Assembly: GCA_900073065.1 (NCBI GenBank)
Contig: FJOG01000006.1
Location: 1,160,881 to 1,224,880, forward strand
DNA from: Phialocephala subalpina
Taxonomy: Eukaryota > Ascomycota > Leotiomycetes > Helotiales > Mollisiaceae
DNA: 64,000 nt
Direction: 5' to 3'
Made by a program: the position numbers and the translations under genes. This document shows positions 50,661 through 60,504 of this stretch, one piece after another. The notes under the pieces are model-generated. The model ran no database searches. It saw only the letters and a program-made list of their open reading frames with translations, and had not been told where the DNA came from. Position 1 is the first letter of the stretch. The number at the start of each line of letters is the position of its first letter.

Positions 50661-52525
50661 ATGGACATCATCAACCATGGGCCAGAAAATGACAAAAGAC
50701 CACCCTCAATCCTCAGCGGCCCAAGTAACCCGCCGCTCCTCAATCTCACCCTCGGAGACCTACTCGACATCCAATCTCATAGGTTCCCCTCCCACTCCGC
50801 CATCATCTGCCCAAACTATTCCCAAGGTTCCAACCAAGAAACTAGATGGACATACTCAGAACTTCAACAACAAGCTATCCAACTCGCTCGTGGTCTCCAA
50901 TCCCTGGGCCTCAAGCCAGGCGACCGGATTGGCGTTCTTGCAGGAAATTGTGCGGAGTATGTAGCTCTATTTTTTGCGGCGGCTTACATTGGGTGTGTGT
51001 TGGTGGTGTTGAATAATACGTATACGAAAGAGGAGGCGAGGAATGCGTTGAGACATAGCGGGTGTAGGATTTTGTTTACTGTTAATGCGATTGGGAGGAC
51101 ATATTTGGCGAGTCTATTGGTGGAGTTGGGGCCTAGACCGAAAGAGAGGGGAGTGGAAGAGGGACTGGAGAGGGTTGTTATGTTGAAGGGAAGTCGGAGG
51201 GGGTTTTTAGGTTATGAGGATGTGAAGAGTAAGGGATACCCTGTGGTGGAAAGGAGATTTCTTAGAGTCAGCGAAAGTGTGATTCCTGGAAATGTCTGCA
51301 ATTTTCAGTACACTTCTGGCTCGACGGGCCAACCAAAAGCGGCGATGCTCACTCACTTGTAAGTACTTTCCCTTTCGTTATGTTGAGTTTTCTGACAGAA
51401 ATCCAGCAACCTCATCAACAACGCCAACTCTATCGGCAACAGGCTAGCCTTCACCCCCTCCGACATCCTCTGCTGCCCACCACCACTCTTCCACTGCTTC
51501 GGTCTCGTTCTTGGAGTCCTCGCCACCATAACTCATGGCGCAGCCATCGTTCTCCCATCTGAAACCTTCCACGCTCCCTCCGTCCTCCGCGCCCTCTCAG
51601 ACGAGAATTGCACAGCTCTCCACGGCGTCCCTACCATGTTCGAAGAGCTCCTCAGTCTAGAACGCCCATCCGGTTGGAGCTGCGAAACTCTTCGGACGGG
51701 TATCATTGCCGGTGCACCAGTTCCTAGACCGTTGATGAAGAGACTCGTTGGTGAGTTGGGGATGACGGAGTTCACGAGCAGTTATGGATTAACGGAAGCG
51801 AGTCCTACTTGTTTTAATGCGCATACTTGGGATTCGATTGATACAAGGCTAAATACCGTTGGGCAGCTTCTTCCTCATCTCAGAGCTAAGATAATTGATC
51901 GATATGGGAAGATTGTTCCTCAAGGGGCGAGGGGTGAGCTTTGTATAGCTGGGTACTCCCTTCAGAGGGGATATTGGAATAATGCTGAGAAGACGGCGGA
52001 GGTGATGATTCGGGATGAGGAGGGGACGTTGTGGTTACATACTGGTGATGAGGCGAGCTTTACTGAGGATGGGTATTGTAGGATTACAGGCAGATTTAAG
52101 GATATCATCATCAGAGGTAAGTCAAATTTCTTCAGGAATGCGAATCATGACTAACGCAATTAGGTGGAGAGAATATCTACCCTGTTGAGGTCGAGGAACG
52201 TCTTTGTACCCATCCTTCCATATCACGAGCAGCAGTAATCGGCATCCGCAATCAAAGATATGGCGAGGTGGTCGGCGCCTTTTTGCAGCAACAGCCTGGC
52301 GAGAGCAAGCCGACAGACGACCAAATTCGAGAGTGGGCTAGAAAGATCTTGGGCAGGCACAAAGCGCCGGTTCATGTTTTCTGGTTTGGTGAGGAAGGTG
52401 CATCGCGCGAGGTACCGCAAACAGGAAGTGGAAAGGTCAAGAAGTATGCTCTTAGGGAGTGGGGTGAGAAGATTCTGAGGGAAAGAGCACAGAAGGCGGC
52501 AGGTGTGGAAAGAGCGAGGCTGTGA
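50661..52525 (+). CDS. SidI-like acyl-CoA ligase, PTS1 ending
   Basis: Predicted 589-aa AMP-forming acyl-CoA ligase, closest in style to SidI, which activates mevalonate to mevalonyl-CoA in fusarinine/TAFC synthesis. Exons are 50661-51358, 51407-52116 and 52164-52525; all are GT-AG and in frame. Motifs: YTSGSTGQPKAAMLTH (A3/P-loop), GAPVPRPLM, SSYGLTEASPT (A5), [39 protein letters not shown] (A7-A8 region) and QTGSGKVKK with the catalytic Lys (A10). The C-terminus is ARL, a type 1 peroxisomal signal. Aspergillus SidI is peroxisomal, which supports the assignment. Its neighbours are the SidA-like gene and, tail to tail, the SidF/L-like acyltransferase. Its position next to a ferrichrome-type NRPS, not a fusarinine (SidD) NRPS, is unusual. 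It could use another acid, such as a medium-chain one. Confidence 0.88.
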
Positions 52526-52912
52526 ATTGATACTGATGCGGGGTAGCGGGGTAGACTTGTATCACTTTAACCAGAATAGAATTAGAAGTCAGATAGATTC
52601 AAGTTCAGATAATCAAAAGTGGTCAAACTCATAATTCATGCTCGAACATTAGTTACTCGAGGGATTGAGAGGTCTCTTAAGTGAGATTTCCTTCAGGCTT
52701 TGTGCACTGTATTCCAGGGAGTTGGTCGTCGACTACGGGGCAGAGCTCGCTAAATTTCTAGGCTTTCCGGCACTGATGTCAAAGGCACTCATTCTGTAAT
52801 TGAAGCGAGTCAAGCACGAACACCAAATGTTTCAATCCAAGCCGAACTTCTAGACAGACTATTTTCCCGTACATGACTTCAAACTGCAACATGTTCTTCC
52901 ACTAACGACTAC
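52526..52912. other. Convergent 3' spacer
   Basis: 387 bases between the convergent SidI-like and SidF/L-like genes. No gene was recognised; it should hold both terminators and polyadenylation regions. No distinct hairpin or poly-A signal stood out. Confidence 0.4.
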
Positions 52913-54284
52913 TTAAAGCTTACTTCCCCTAACCCTTTTCAGAAACTCATCCGCCCTATAAACCCCCTCATCAACCCCTTCATCCCACCCAAACGGACAC
53001 ATACTAAAATACCTCTCCCTACTACACCTTACAATCGCGCTCCTTTTATGCGGGAAATCTACCCAACCATCAATATTAAACCCATGTGCCAAATCATAAG
53101 CCAAAACTCTGGTGTTTGTAGCTTTTGGTTCTCCGACAACGAATTGGGTACGAGGTTCGTCAAGGAAGATATAGTGCATGAGAGAGGACCACCAGGCTGC
53201 TACACGGTTGGGACCGCGAAAGTTGATGTCGCCGACGAGGGAGTGGCGGCCGCGATCGTAGTCTGAGGCGGGGTAGTGGGCGCCGAGAGTGTCTTCCTTG
53301 GGCGTTGTTAGCTAGTTTCTGAGGATGAAGGAGAGGAAGTGAGCTTACCTTCCCCCAGTAAATCTCAAAATAGGCGAAGAATGTGTCCTGGAATCTCGCC
53401 AGGACAGTTAAGACGTGCGGGTCCTCATGCAATCTTCTAAGATATTCTCTATGCTGCTCCAAAGTCCCTGTCTCGTTCCATCCCTGCGCGACTCTCGGAT
53501 CATTCTGCCACTTATGGAAGAGTTGAAGATGCTCGTCTTTCTCATAGTCCAGAACCACCATTGAGAAATGTTCTTTCAAATGTGGAATATAGCGACTGTA
53601 GATTGTGGATCCGGGAGTTGGCTTTGCTGGTCTGACGGGGTGACGTGCATAAATTGGTGTAGTAGGAAAACTGTTGGTGAGTGTATAAGTGAGTGGCTGA
53701 GAAGGGTAATTTGAGAGCGTTTGCGACGTGGTTCTGAGAGAGCTTGAATCTGCCAGCCAGACTGGACGAGGTCCGAATGGTGATCCCGCTCCTTGCCAGA
53801 AGGCGCTTCGAAGAATAAGAAGTTCTGTGGAAGTTGACACTTCTCCAGCTGGGTGTCGAATTGCGAGTCCAACGGAGAGCAGATCATTTTGAAGACTCTC
53901 AAGACTTGAACCTTCAAACTGAACCCTGACTTGTTCGTGCTCTGAGTAGAACGAGAGCATGGCATACGTGATCAGCCATACCTGAGCAAGACTCGGAGGA
54001 TTTGAGGCTTTCCATTGGAGGGTGAGGGAAGGACTTCGACGTGCTCTTGCCCATTGGGTGTTGTTGTTTGCAGCAACTTCTTCTCCTTTTCTCAGTTCCG
54101 AGAATTTCAAGTCTTCGTTATGCAATTGAAGTGGTAGAGCTGCAGACTGTTGTGATGAAGTCTTCTTTTCAAGAAGCAGTTGAAATGCGGGGGCGGACGC
54201 AGGTACATTTGACTGCCGAACCCGAAATCTGGTAAAATAAGGCTGAGGAAGTGCCAACTCGAAGTTATCAATTGTGTTCGCCAT
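52913..54284 (-). CDS. SidF/SidL-type N5-hydroxyornithine acyltransferase, SKL ending
   Basis: Predicted 439-aa GNAT-fold acyl-CoA transferase acting on N5-hydroxyornithine. Exons are 54284-53349 and 53296-52913, joined in frame by a 52-nt intron. The N-terminal half is the degenerate first GNAT-like domain. The catalytic C-terminal half shows [57 protein letters not shown] and [21 protein letters not shown], typical of the SidF/SidL/IucB-like family. The last three residues are SKL, a canonical peroxisomal signal. In Aspergillus, SidF (anhydromevalonyl transferase) is peroxisomal and SidL (acetyl transferase for ferricrocin) is cytosolic, so SKL favours a SidF-like role. It is near the SidI-like ligase and a hydratase. 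Confidence 0.88.
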
Positions 54285-55189
54285 TGTAGTGTTGATCCTC
54301 TATGCGTGATAGCTATCAGTGATTTTGAAGCTTCTGCGACAGTGACATCCTGACATGCTATCAATGGAGTTCCAAAGCATGCAAGTCACATTGTAGATCT
54401 GGCGCCTATAGCAGAGTACCCAAAGAGGACTAAATCAATCTCGAAGGTCTCGACTTCGGCTTCAAACACATGTATGGTGTGCATCTATCGAAAAGTGTTT
54501 CCCGTCCCGCCAAGCGCACAATCGGAGCGAAATCTGCAACTAGAAATTTGCCTGTACAAGGAGACAGACATCAGTCTGCGATGTGACATCGAATATGTCC
54601 GCTCTGTCAAGTACAAGGAGTTATACCGATGCATAATGAGCTCAGTGACCTCCATAATCGGGACAGAGGGGTAGTGGAGGTGTTCCGATGCCCAGTAATC
54701 TAATCAGATGAAGCTATCCTCCATCCCACCTTCCCAAACCACAGCCCACATGCTCCGATCCCCGTCCTGGATCTTCCACACTCTCAAGTTCGCATTTCTA
54801 GCTTGTCTCCGTTGTGGAGAATGCGAGTCGTCACCTCTACCAAGACTACTGCACCACTGCAACTAAGCGAGCCCCCTGTCAAGAAAAAGGGGCGAACTCG
54901 GCAGAGGAGCTGCAGGGATAAAGATCAGATTAGATCGCCGATTGATTAGATAAAAATTTTGTCCCCCCACTTTCACACTTTCTTCCCTGTTTTTCGTATC
55001 GCGCAACACGCATGTCATGGAGTACGAAGACAGACCAAGAAGCTCATATCAGGTTGACGGAGATATTGGCCGAAGCTTGAATTTCTGGTACGTAAGGAGC
55101 TTTTGTCAAGGCCGCAACCGGCCGTGGGATGATTTCGGTGAGAGATGAGACTGCGAGGAGCCAAGACGACGTGTTGACTGCATTGAGAT
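54285..55189. promoter_or_regulatory. Acyltransferase upstream region with GATA cluster
   Basis: 905 bases upstream of the minus-strand acyltransferase and downstream of the hydratase. Several GATA cores crowd at 54917-54953 (ggataaagatcagattagat, then attagataa), but none is a perfect ATCWGATAA; the best are ATCAGATTA and ATTAGATAA. Another near match, ATCAGATGA, lies near 54704. No gene was recognised here. Confidence 0.4.
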
Positions 55190-56285
55190 TCAGAGAACAC
55201 TGCGAGTGTGCTTGCTTACTATGGGTGCCCCCTCGATCGTTGATCTTTTGGCCATCGGTCTCACCACAGCTCTCCCACTCCTCAGACACACCTTTCCACC
55301 ATCAACTCGCGTGACGAATCTCACCTCTTGCCATCCATCTTCTCCAATACCCATGCGCCAGATCTCAACAACCAATTTATCACCAGGTAGTACTGGTGCA
55401 GCAAATCGCGCTTGAACTTCCTTCAAATTATTGCCTTCGCCCCCACAGATTTCTCGAAGAATAGCATGGGCTGAAATATTCCAAGCAATAAGTCCATGCA
55501 GAATGACACCCCCAAAACCCATCGCTTGGCCAGGAGCAGGGTCAGCATGAAGAGGATTGTAGTCTCCATTCAACCTGTGACTTATTCATCTTTCTTGATC
55601 TTCTCTGAACGAAGCATTGCATACCTGTATAACAAAGGCGTCTCCGCTGCAGTCTGACACTCTGCCACAATATCAGGCCTCCTCTCAGGATGTAGAATCT
55701 CACCCATCGATGAACCCCTCTGCCCTCCCCAATTCCCCTGCCCAACATAGAATGACCATACCTCAATCACAGCATACACCTCTTCAGAGTCTACATCAAT
55801 GAGAGTGTGCTGCGCATGTAGCACACTCCCCGCATTTCCTTTGTCATAGACTCCAAGAACTTCCTTTTTCATCTCGAAACTACGTCCTGCTGAAGTGACT
55901 GGAAGTGGTCTCATAATTTTGAGTGAACGTTGGCCATCTACAACTCTAGTTGAGTCGAATTGTGGAAGATTTGGGTAGGAAGATGTGAGTTCTGTGCGCT
56001 GGGCTTCTTCGGCTGCATGGAAGTGGATGACTTCTTGGGTATCATCTTTGAATGCTGTGATGTGTCAGTTTTCAGGACATTGGAATTATTTGTATTGAAC
56101 ATACAGAGTATCACGGGGTATGTTGGGAAGATCTGGAAGTTTGGATGAAGTTCCTATGTAATTGATCAGTCAAGTGACGTAAGAAGTTGAAGAGCAAATA
56201 CGTAGAGAAAGTGCGATTCATCAGCTTTGCAGCCGATGCTCGCTGCGAAAATCAGAATATCTCGCCTTTGCCAAGCGACCTTCAT
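55190..56285 (-). CDS. MaoC-type (R)-enoyl-CoA hydratase-2-like protein
   Basis: Predicted 315-aa double hot-dog hydratase related to the hydratase-2 domain of fungal multifunctional beta-oxidation enzymes. Exons are 56285-56202, 56153-56105, 56054-55625 and 55574-55190; all are GT-AG and total 316 codons. The N-terminal hot-dog unit reads RDILIFAASIGCKADESHFLYELHP and FPTYPVIL. The C-terminal unit holds the hydratase motif NGDYNPLHADPAPGQAMGFGG followed by VILHGLIAW; Asp and His in the GDxNPLH motif are the expected catalytic pair. It would hydrate or dehydrate an acyl-CoA at the 2,3 bond. Fusarinine pathways use SidH, a crotonase-fold enzyme, for the dehydration of mevalonyl-CoA; this protein is of a different fold. 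The tail ends in SVL, not a clear PTS1. A GTAAGC just before the end leaves open another 3' exon. Confidence 0.82.
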
Positions 56286-56500
56286 TTTGTGTTGATAAAA
56301 GGAGAAAGATTTTGAAGGGAGAAAGTTATAGCGAGCAAAATAGTATTAGATCACGTGCTATCCACCACGAACGGCTGCTCTCGAGTCAAGTATGGTATGG
56401 AGTTCGCAATGTCTGTCTTGGGCAAAGCACTTCATTGCCAGTAGAGATATTGTGATACGTATAGGTCTTTGGTCCATTGCTAGGGGCAGAAAAGCGAACC

Positions 56501-57146
56501 TCAACTATAAAGACTCAGAACTCCCAAGCCACAGACTTCTGGCGAATTCTCATCCCCATACACCCTTTCCAAAACACCCAATCTCCTCGCGAACTCATCC
56601 ACCGCCTCCACACTCAAATCCTCCACCTTAACACCGTTCATTCTCCTCTTCAAGTCATTCCACGAACACATGCTTGCATATCCCTATGCTTCCCTCGCAA
56701 GTCCCAGATCACCAAGCGCCCATTGACATTTAGGACAACGGATTCTTTCTTGGACTTCTGATAATGTTTCGGAGACTGCCGTATCCAATCTTAGCTTTAT
56801 TTGTTCAAATTCTAAGTCTCGGATTGATATGTGGATAGTTTCGATGTCGGTGGTATCATTGTCGGTGGTGGCGTCGTTGTTGGTGCAGTCGTTGAGACTT
56901 TCGACTTTGAGGATAGAGCTTATCAACGCTAGGTCATTGAGGGCAGGATAAGGTGGTTATTCGTTTGAGGTGCTTGCAGACTGGGCGGGAGTGGGGGAAG
57001 CCGTGGAGGTGTTTGAGAGACCGACGATCGTGCTGGAAGAGGGCGGGGTTTCCGACATTGTGGTTGGGAAGTGATGGCTGTTGCTCTTTGGCGCTCTTCG
57101 ATATCTCGCGAAAGAGATGTCCGGGCTTGCGAGGGGAGAATTGCAC
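56501..57146 (-). pseudogene. Degraded zinc-ribbon-like hypothetical gene
   Basis: Coding-like minus-strand sequence in one gene order but broken. From 57146 the frame reads HDRRSLKHLHGFPHSRPVCK and KHLKRITTLSCPQ, then stops near 56940. A second frame continues at once with LNDLALISSILKVESL, then HISIRDLEFEQIKLRLDTAV and ERIRCPKCQWALGDLGLAREA, to TAG 56684-56686. Past this stop the same frame runs on: SMCSWNDLKRRMNGVKVEDL and VDEFARRLGVLERVYGDE, to TGA at 56501. The frame shift has no GT for an intron. The TAG could come from CAG by a C-to-T change. Cysteine pairs suggest a zinc-binding protein; the family is not recognised. Confidence 0.45.
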
Positions 57147-57618
57147 GCTCTGCCGCTTGTCGTCTTTAGTCCTTGGGTGATCTCGAAATATATTGGACGT
57201 AGACTTACCTTAGGAGAGGAGCTTGGAAGACGTTTTCAGACGGTGATGCTGTGGTGTATTTTGTGGTGATTCTGGAAAGAAAGACGGATCTTTTATCTGT
57301 TGTAGTAAGACTCTGTGTATGGGGTAGAAGCTTCCTGTCAGTTGTTAAATTGTTCACCTAGTCGTTTATGAGGTTGTTTCTGCGTCCCTTTGACGAGTGG
57401 TGGTCCGTTACGCATACTCTTTCTGCAGGTTACCTTTGCTGCATCTGGAAGAACTTCAATACAGGAAACATACATTCTCATATTGGTACTCATAAATTTC
57501 CAAATTTGAGCTCCGTGACTTTGGCTGCTATAGAAGACGAGTAAAGGACAAATATCGGAATAATCTTGCCTCCTTCACCTTCAACTTTCCCCTCACCTCA
57601 TCCCACCAAGCCCAACTC
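57147..57618. other. Intergenic region
   Basis: 472 bases with no gene recognised. An open frame on the plus strand (57081-57269) is an antisense shadow of the degraded minus-strand gene and has no family features. Confidence 0.4.
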
Positions 57619-58683
57619 CTACTTCCTTTCACCAAAGTGCTCCAGATACTCCCTCTGACTCTCACTTAAGTCTCTCCCTGCCCGCCAACCCATATCGCAC
57701 CAAGCATCAAAATACAACATCGCCAGCCACGCCTCAAAACTGGGATGTGCCAAAAAGAGTTCCAGCTTCTCACAAGCAATCGGTACACCTTCATACAACT
57801 CATACTTAGGATGACCCTCATATTCGATAGGCGGTCCCCCATAAGGACCCTCATCTGCACACTTCCAACAATGAACTCCACACGGAGCATTCAACACACA
57901 ATGATATCCCCCAGGAGCAAGATATAGTGCCCAATAACGACAACCTTGTTGATCGGATAGGAAGTTGATTACGTAGCCGCCTCCGTTGTTGTCGTCTTCT
58001 GGGTTGCATTTTACAAGAGAGGGACCAAGATAGAAATAGTCGCCGCCGAGGAAGAAGCGTTCTATGAGTTTGGTTGAACCTATGAGTGTAAGGAACGCTT
58101 TGGGAAATTCGATTCCAACGCGCTGACCCTGGGCGACGAGCTCATCTAATCTCTCTTTCGAAACTCCGGTTCCTCGTGGCCAGGTATGGGCTGATAAGTC
58201 GTCAGATGGTGGTTGGAGCCAGTAGAGGTCGCCGTTGAGTTCGAGGAAGTCGAGATGGATTTTGGCGTTGGAGGGGTATGTTCTGTTTTCAGAGCTGTGA
58301 CCGAGACAGATGGAATTGAAAGGGTGAACCTATGAGTGTAAGGAACGCTTTGGGAAATTCGATTCCAACGCGCTGACCCTGGGCGACGAGCTCATCTAAT
58401 CTCTCTTTCGAAACTCCGGTTCCTCGTGGCCAGGTATGGGCTGATAAGTCGTCAGATGGTGGTTGGAGCCAGTAGAGGTCGCCGTTGAGTTCGAGGAAGT
58501 CGAGATGGATTTTGGCGTTGGAGGGGTATGTTCTGTTTTCAGAGCTGTGACCGAGACAGATGGAATTGAAAGGGTGAGAAGTTGAGGGAGGTGTATCTTG
58601 ATCCTTTTAAGTACTGCTGCCTGCAAGAGCTCGCTTCCACGACCACTCTTTGGGACACCGAGTACAAACAATGTGGCGGGCAT
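57619..58683 (-). CDS. SMI1/KNR4-like (SUKH-type) protein, interrupted by duplication
   Basis: The C-terminal part is a clean frame: KERLDELVAQGQRVGIEFPKAFLTLIGS, then FLGGDYFYLGPSLV, GGGYVINFLSDQQGCRYWALYL, ending LEHFGERK. It resembles the SMI1/KNR4 fold (short acidic-substrate-binding domain; yeast Knr4 coordinates wall synthesis), with moderate confidence. The assembly holds an exact 250-bp tandem duplication inside the gene, which shifts the frame. Counting one copy only, an exon 58683-58666, a GT-AG intron and an exon from 58603 to 57619 sum to 251 codons in frame; with both copies they do not. So the lesion is probably a recent duplication or an assembly error in an otherwise intact gene. 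The small first exon is tentative. Confidence 0.55.
58075..58577. repeat. Perfect 250-bp tandem duplication
   Basis: Bases 58075-58324 recur at 58325-58574 with no visible difference and share a 3-base TGA at the junction. The period is exactly 250, identical to that of the unrelated duplication at 10575. It breaks the SMI1/KNR4-like reading frame. Confidence 0.92.
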
Positions 58684-58928
58684 GAAACATCAAGTATAGA
58701 ATGAGAATTGAAATTGGGCATGAGTTCTCACTAGGGATTGGCATTAGATGCAGAACAAGGACCATTGACAGAAACAATTGGCCAGCATCACGAAGTAGCA
58801 CCCGGTGAAGAATGAACAATCTGAATCCTCTATTGGCAAATCCTCTCAATACGCTATTCTGCTTCCTAAGTCAACGCCGTGTCTCATCGTCAAATATCGC
58901 AGGATGTTCCAACCAAGTCAACGCCTGC

Positions 58929-59891
58929 TCAACCCAAAACAGCAATAGTCTTGCTAAGCTTTTGACCGGCACCATGCATCAAGACGGCATCGAGCCAAAC
59001 TTGATCGCTCTCCTTCGCCCAGCCTCTCTCGGGTCCCCAAGAAACAACCTTATCATACTTAACAACTACTTTTCCCAACCCAGACATCATATCGCCAGTC
59101 CTATTCACGAAACTCCAAGCATCAAACTCGACGACTTCAATTGTGGGAACCTCCTTCAGAACACCATCTAGTAGGTCTGCAGAGAATTTCTCATAGAAGC
59201 CTTCACTCTTACGAAAGCCTGCGAAGAAGCCATCACTAGGGTCGCATTCCACAAAAACCTTCAACGCCCTGGCACTTGTACAGTCACCCAGCCCCAGAGC
59301 ATCATTCAGAACCCATCCCCGAGGAGGGTTGTTCCAGCCAGGACCAAAACGCAGCTCCAATGTTGTAATAGAGGGACGGTATCGGGCAGGCAATCGTGCG
59401 AGGAGCGGTCTCTTTGTCTTGTAATGACGGCCCGGATAGGTAGGAAAAATTCGGAACGTATGTGTACTGAAGAAGTGATGCGTAGCTTCGCCGTGGAGCT
59501 GTCGACAGACGCTGAATAGGGCGAGGAGTTGGTTCCGGTTGATGATTCTGAATGTCGTAGGTTCGAGGTCAATCACGGTTGGGCATGGCGAAAATACCAT
59601 GCCATAGATCTTATTGCGGATTTCTGCTGGCAGAAGCAGGAATGGGAAGGGCTTCTTCGCAGCCTTGCTGACATTCTCTCGCTCATCTTCGGAAGGGTAC
59701 GTAGAAGGGATGGCAGATGTTATGGCTGAAGATACAACGGAGGATTGAGGAGTCGTCGCAAGACTGCTAATCACAGCCGGTGGCAAGATTTCGTGATGAG
59801 TGGCAGATGTCGAGGAGCGCGCCGGGGCCGTAGCATTGCTGGTAGGCCTGCGAACAATGAAGTCCTTTCTATTCCCTCTTCTAACCATCAT
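58929..59891 (-). CDS. 2EXR/F-box-like domain protein
   Basis: Predicted 320-aa single-exon protein. After a Ser/Thr/Ala-rich N-terminus (1-80) comes the domain start FPFLLLPAEIRNKIYGMVF, followed by ALFSVCRQLHGEATHHFFSTHTF. This is the LPxEIRxxIY...VCRQxxxEA...FY pattern of the 2EXR family, an F-box-like motif abundant in filamentous ascomycetes. The rest has mixed strands and helices (TTLELRFGPGW, VVEFDAWSFVNRTGDMMSGL). Biochemical role is unknown; SCF adaptor function is only suggested by the motif. Two consecutive ATGs start it; I use the first. It is divergent from TIM50 with a 613-base spacer. Confidence 0.8.
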   Translation of the reverse strand: MMVRRGNRKDFIVRRPTSNATAPARSSTSATHHEILPPAVISSLATTPQSSVVSSAITSAIPSTYPSEDERENVSKAAKKPFPFLLLPAEIRNKIYGMVFSPCPTVIDLEPTTFRIINRNQLLALFSVCRQLHGEATHHFFSTHTFRIFPTYPGRHYKTKRPLLARLPARYRPSITTLELRFGPGWNNPPRGWVLNDALGLGDCTSARALKVFVECDPSDGFFAGFRKSEGFYEKFSADLLDGVLKEVPTIEVVEFDAWSFVNRTGDMMSGLGKVVVKYDKVVSWGPERGWAKESDQVWLDAVLMHGAGQKLSKTIAVLG

Positions 59892-60504
59892 GTACGATTG
59901 TTGTAATCCGGAGAGGATTGTGGCACGATATTCTCGAAGTGGGGTAGGTAGGGTTGGTCTCGCGCACAGGTCTGGAAGGGTTCAACGATTTATGGAGAAA
60001 TTTTGGAGTCGCTGACAAAGCTAGGATGTCGGACGTGATTGTGACTATTGACAAAGAGGCCAACTAGGAGGTAGGTGTTGAGAATAATTCTTTGTATGGG
60101 GTGAGATTTGTGGATGAACAACGGGATCGAGTGGCCACTGCGAAGACCAGTGAGGTTAACACTGGCCGTCTATCGGCGCTCCATTCTTGAGTCCATCGTT
60201 CTTCTCCTCACTCGTTCAGCACAACTTTCCAATGGAAGATAAAGGTCGTGTCAAAAATTCGTGAGTGTCAACTTTGAAGAGAAAAGAAGAAGAGGAGAAG
60301 CTTTCGCGAGTTGCAAAGTAGGGCCAGGCTCTAGCGCCTCTCAAGGACGCTTTACCTGATTTGACATTAGCGCCAGAAATAATTCTTGAAGATGGCATGA
60401 GCTTCTGAACTGGAAGCTCGATGCTGCGAACTATTCTTTCTGCCACAACATCCCGTGTATCTTCTTGATTGAAGCTACCTGCGACCTCCTAGTCTTCTTT
60501 CAAT
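59892..60504. promoter_or_regulatory. Divergent 2EXR/TIM50 promoter region
   Basis: 613-base spacer between divergent genes. No gene and no clear named site was recognised; short open frames on both strands have no family features. Confidence 0.4.
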
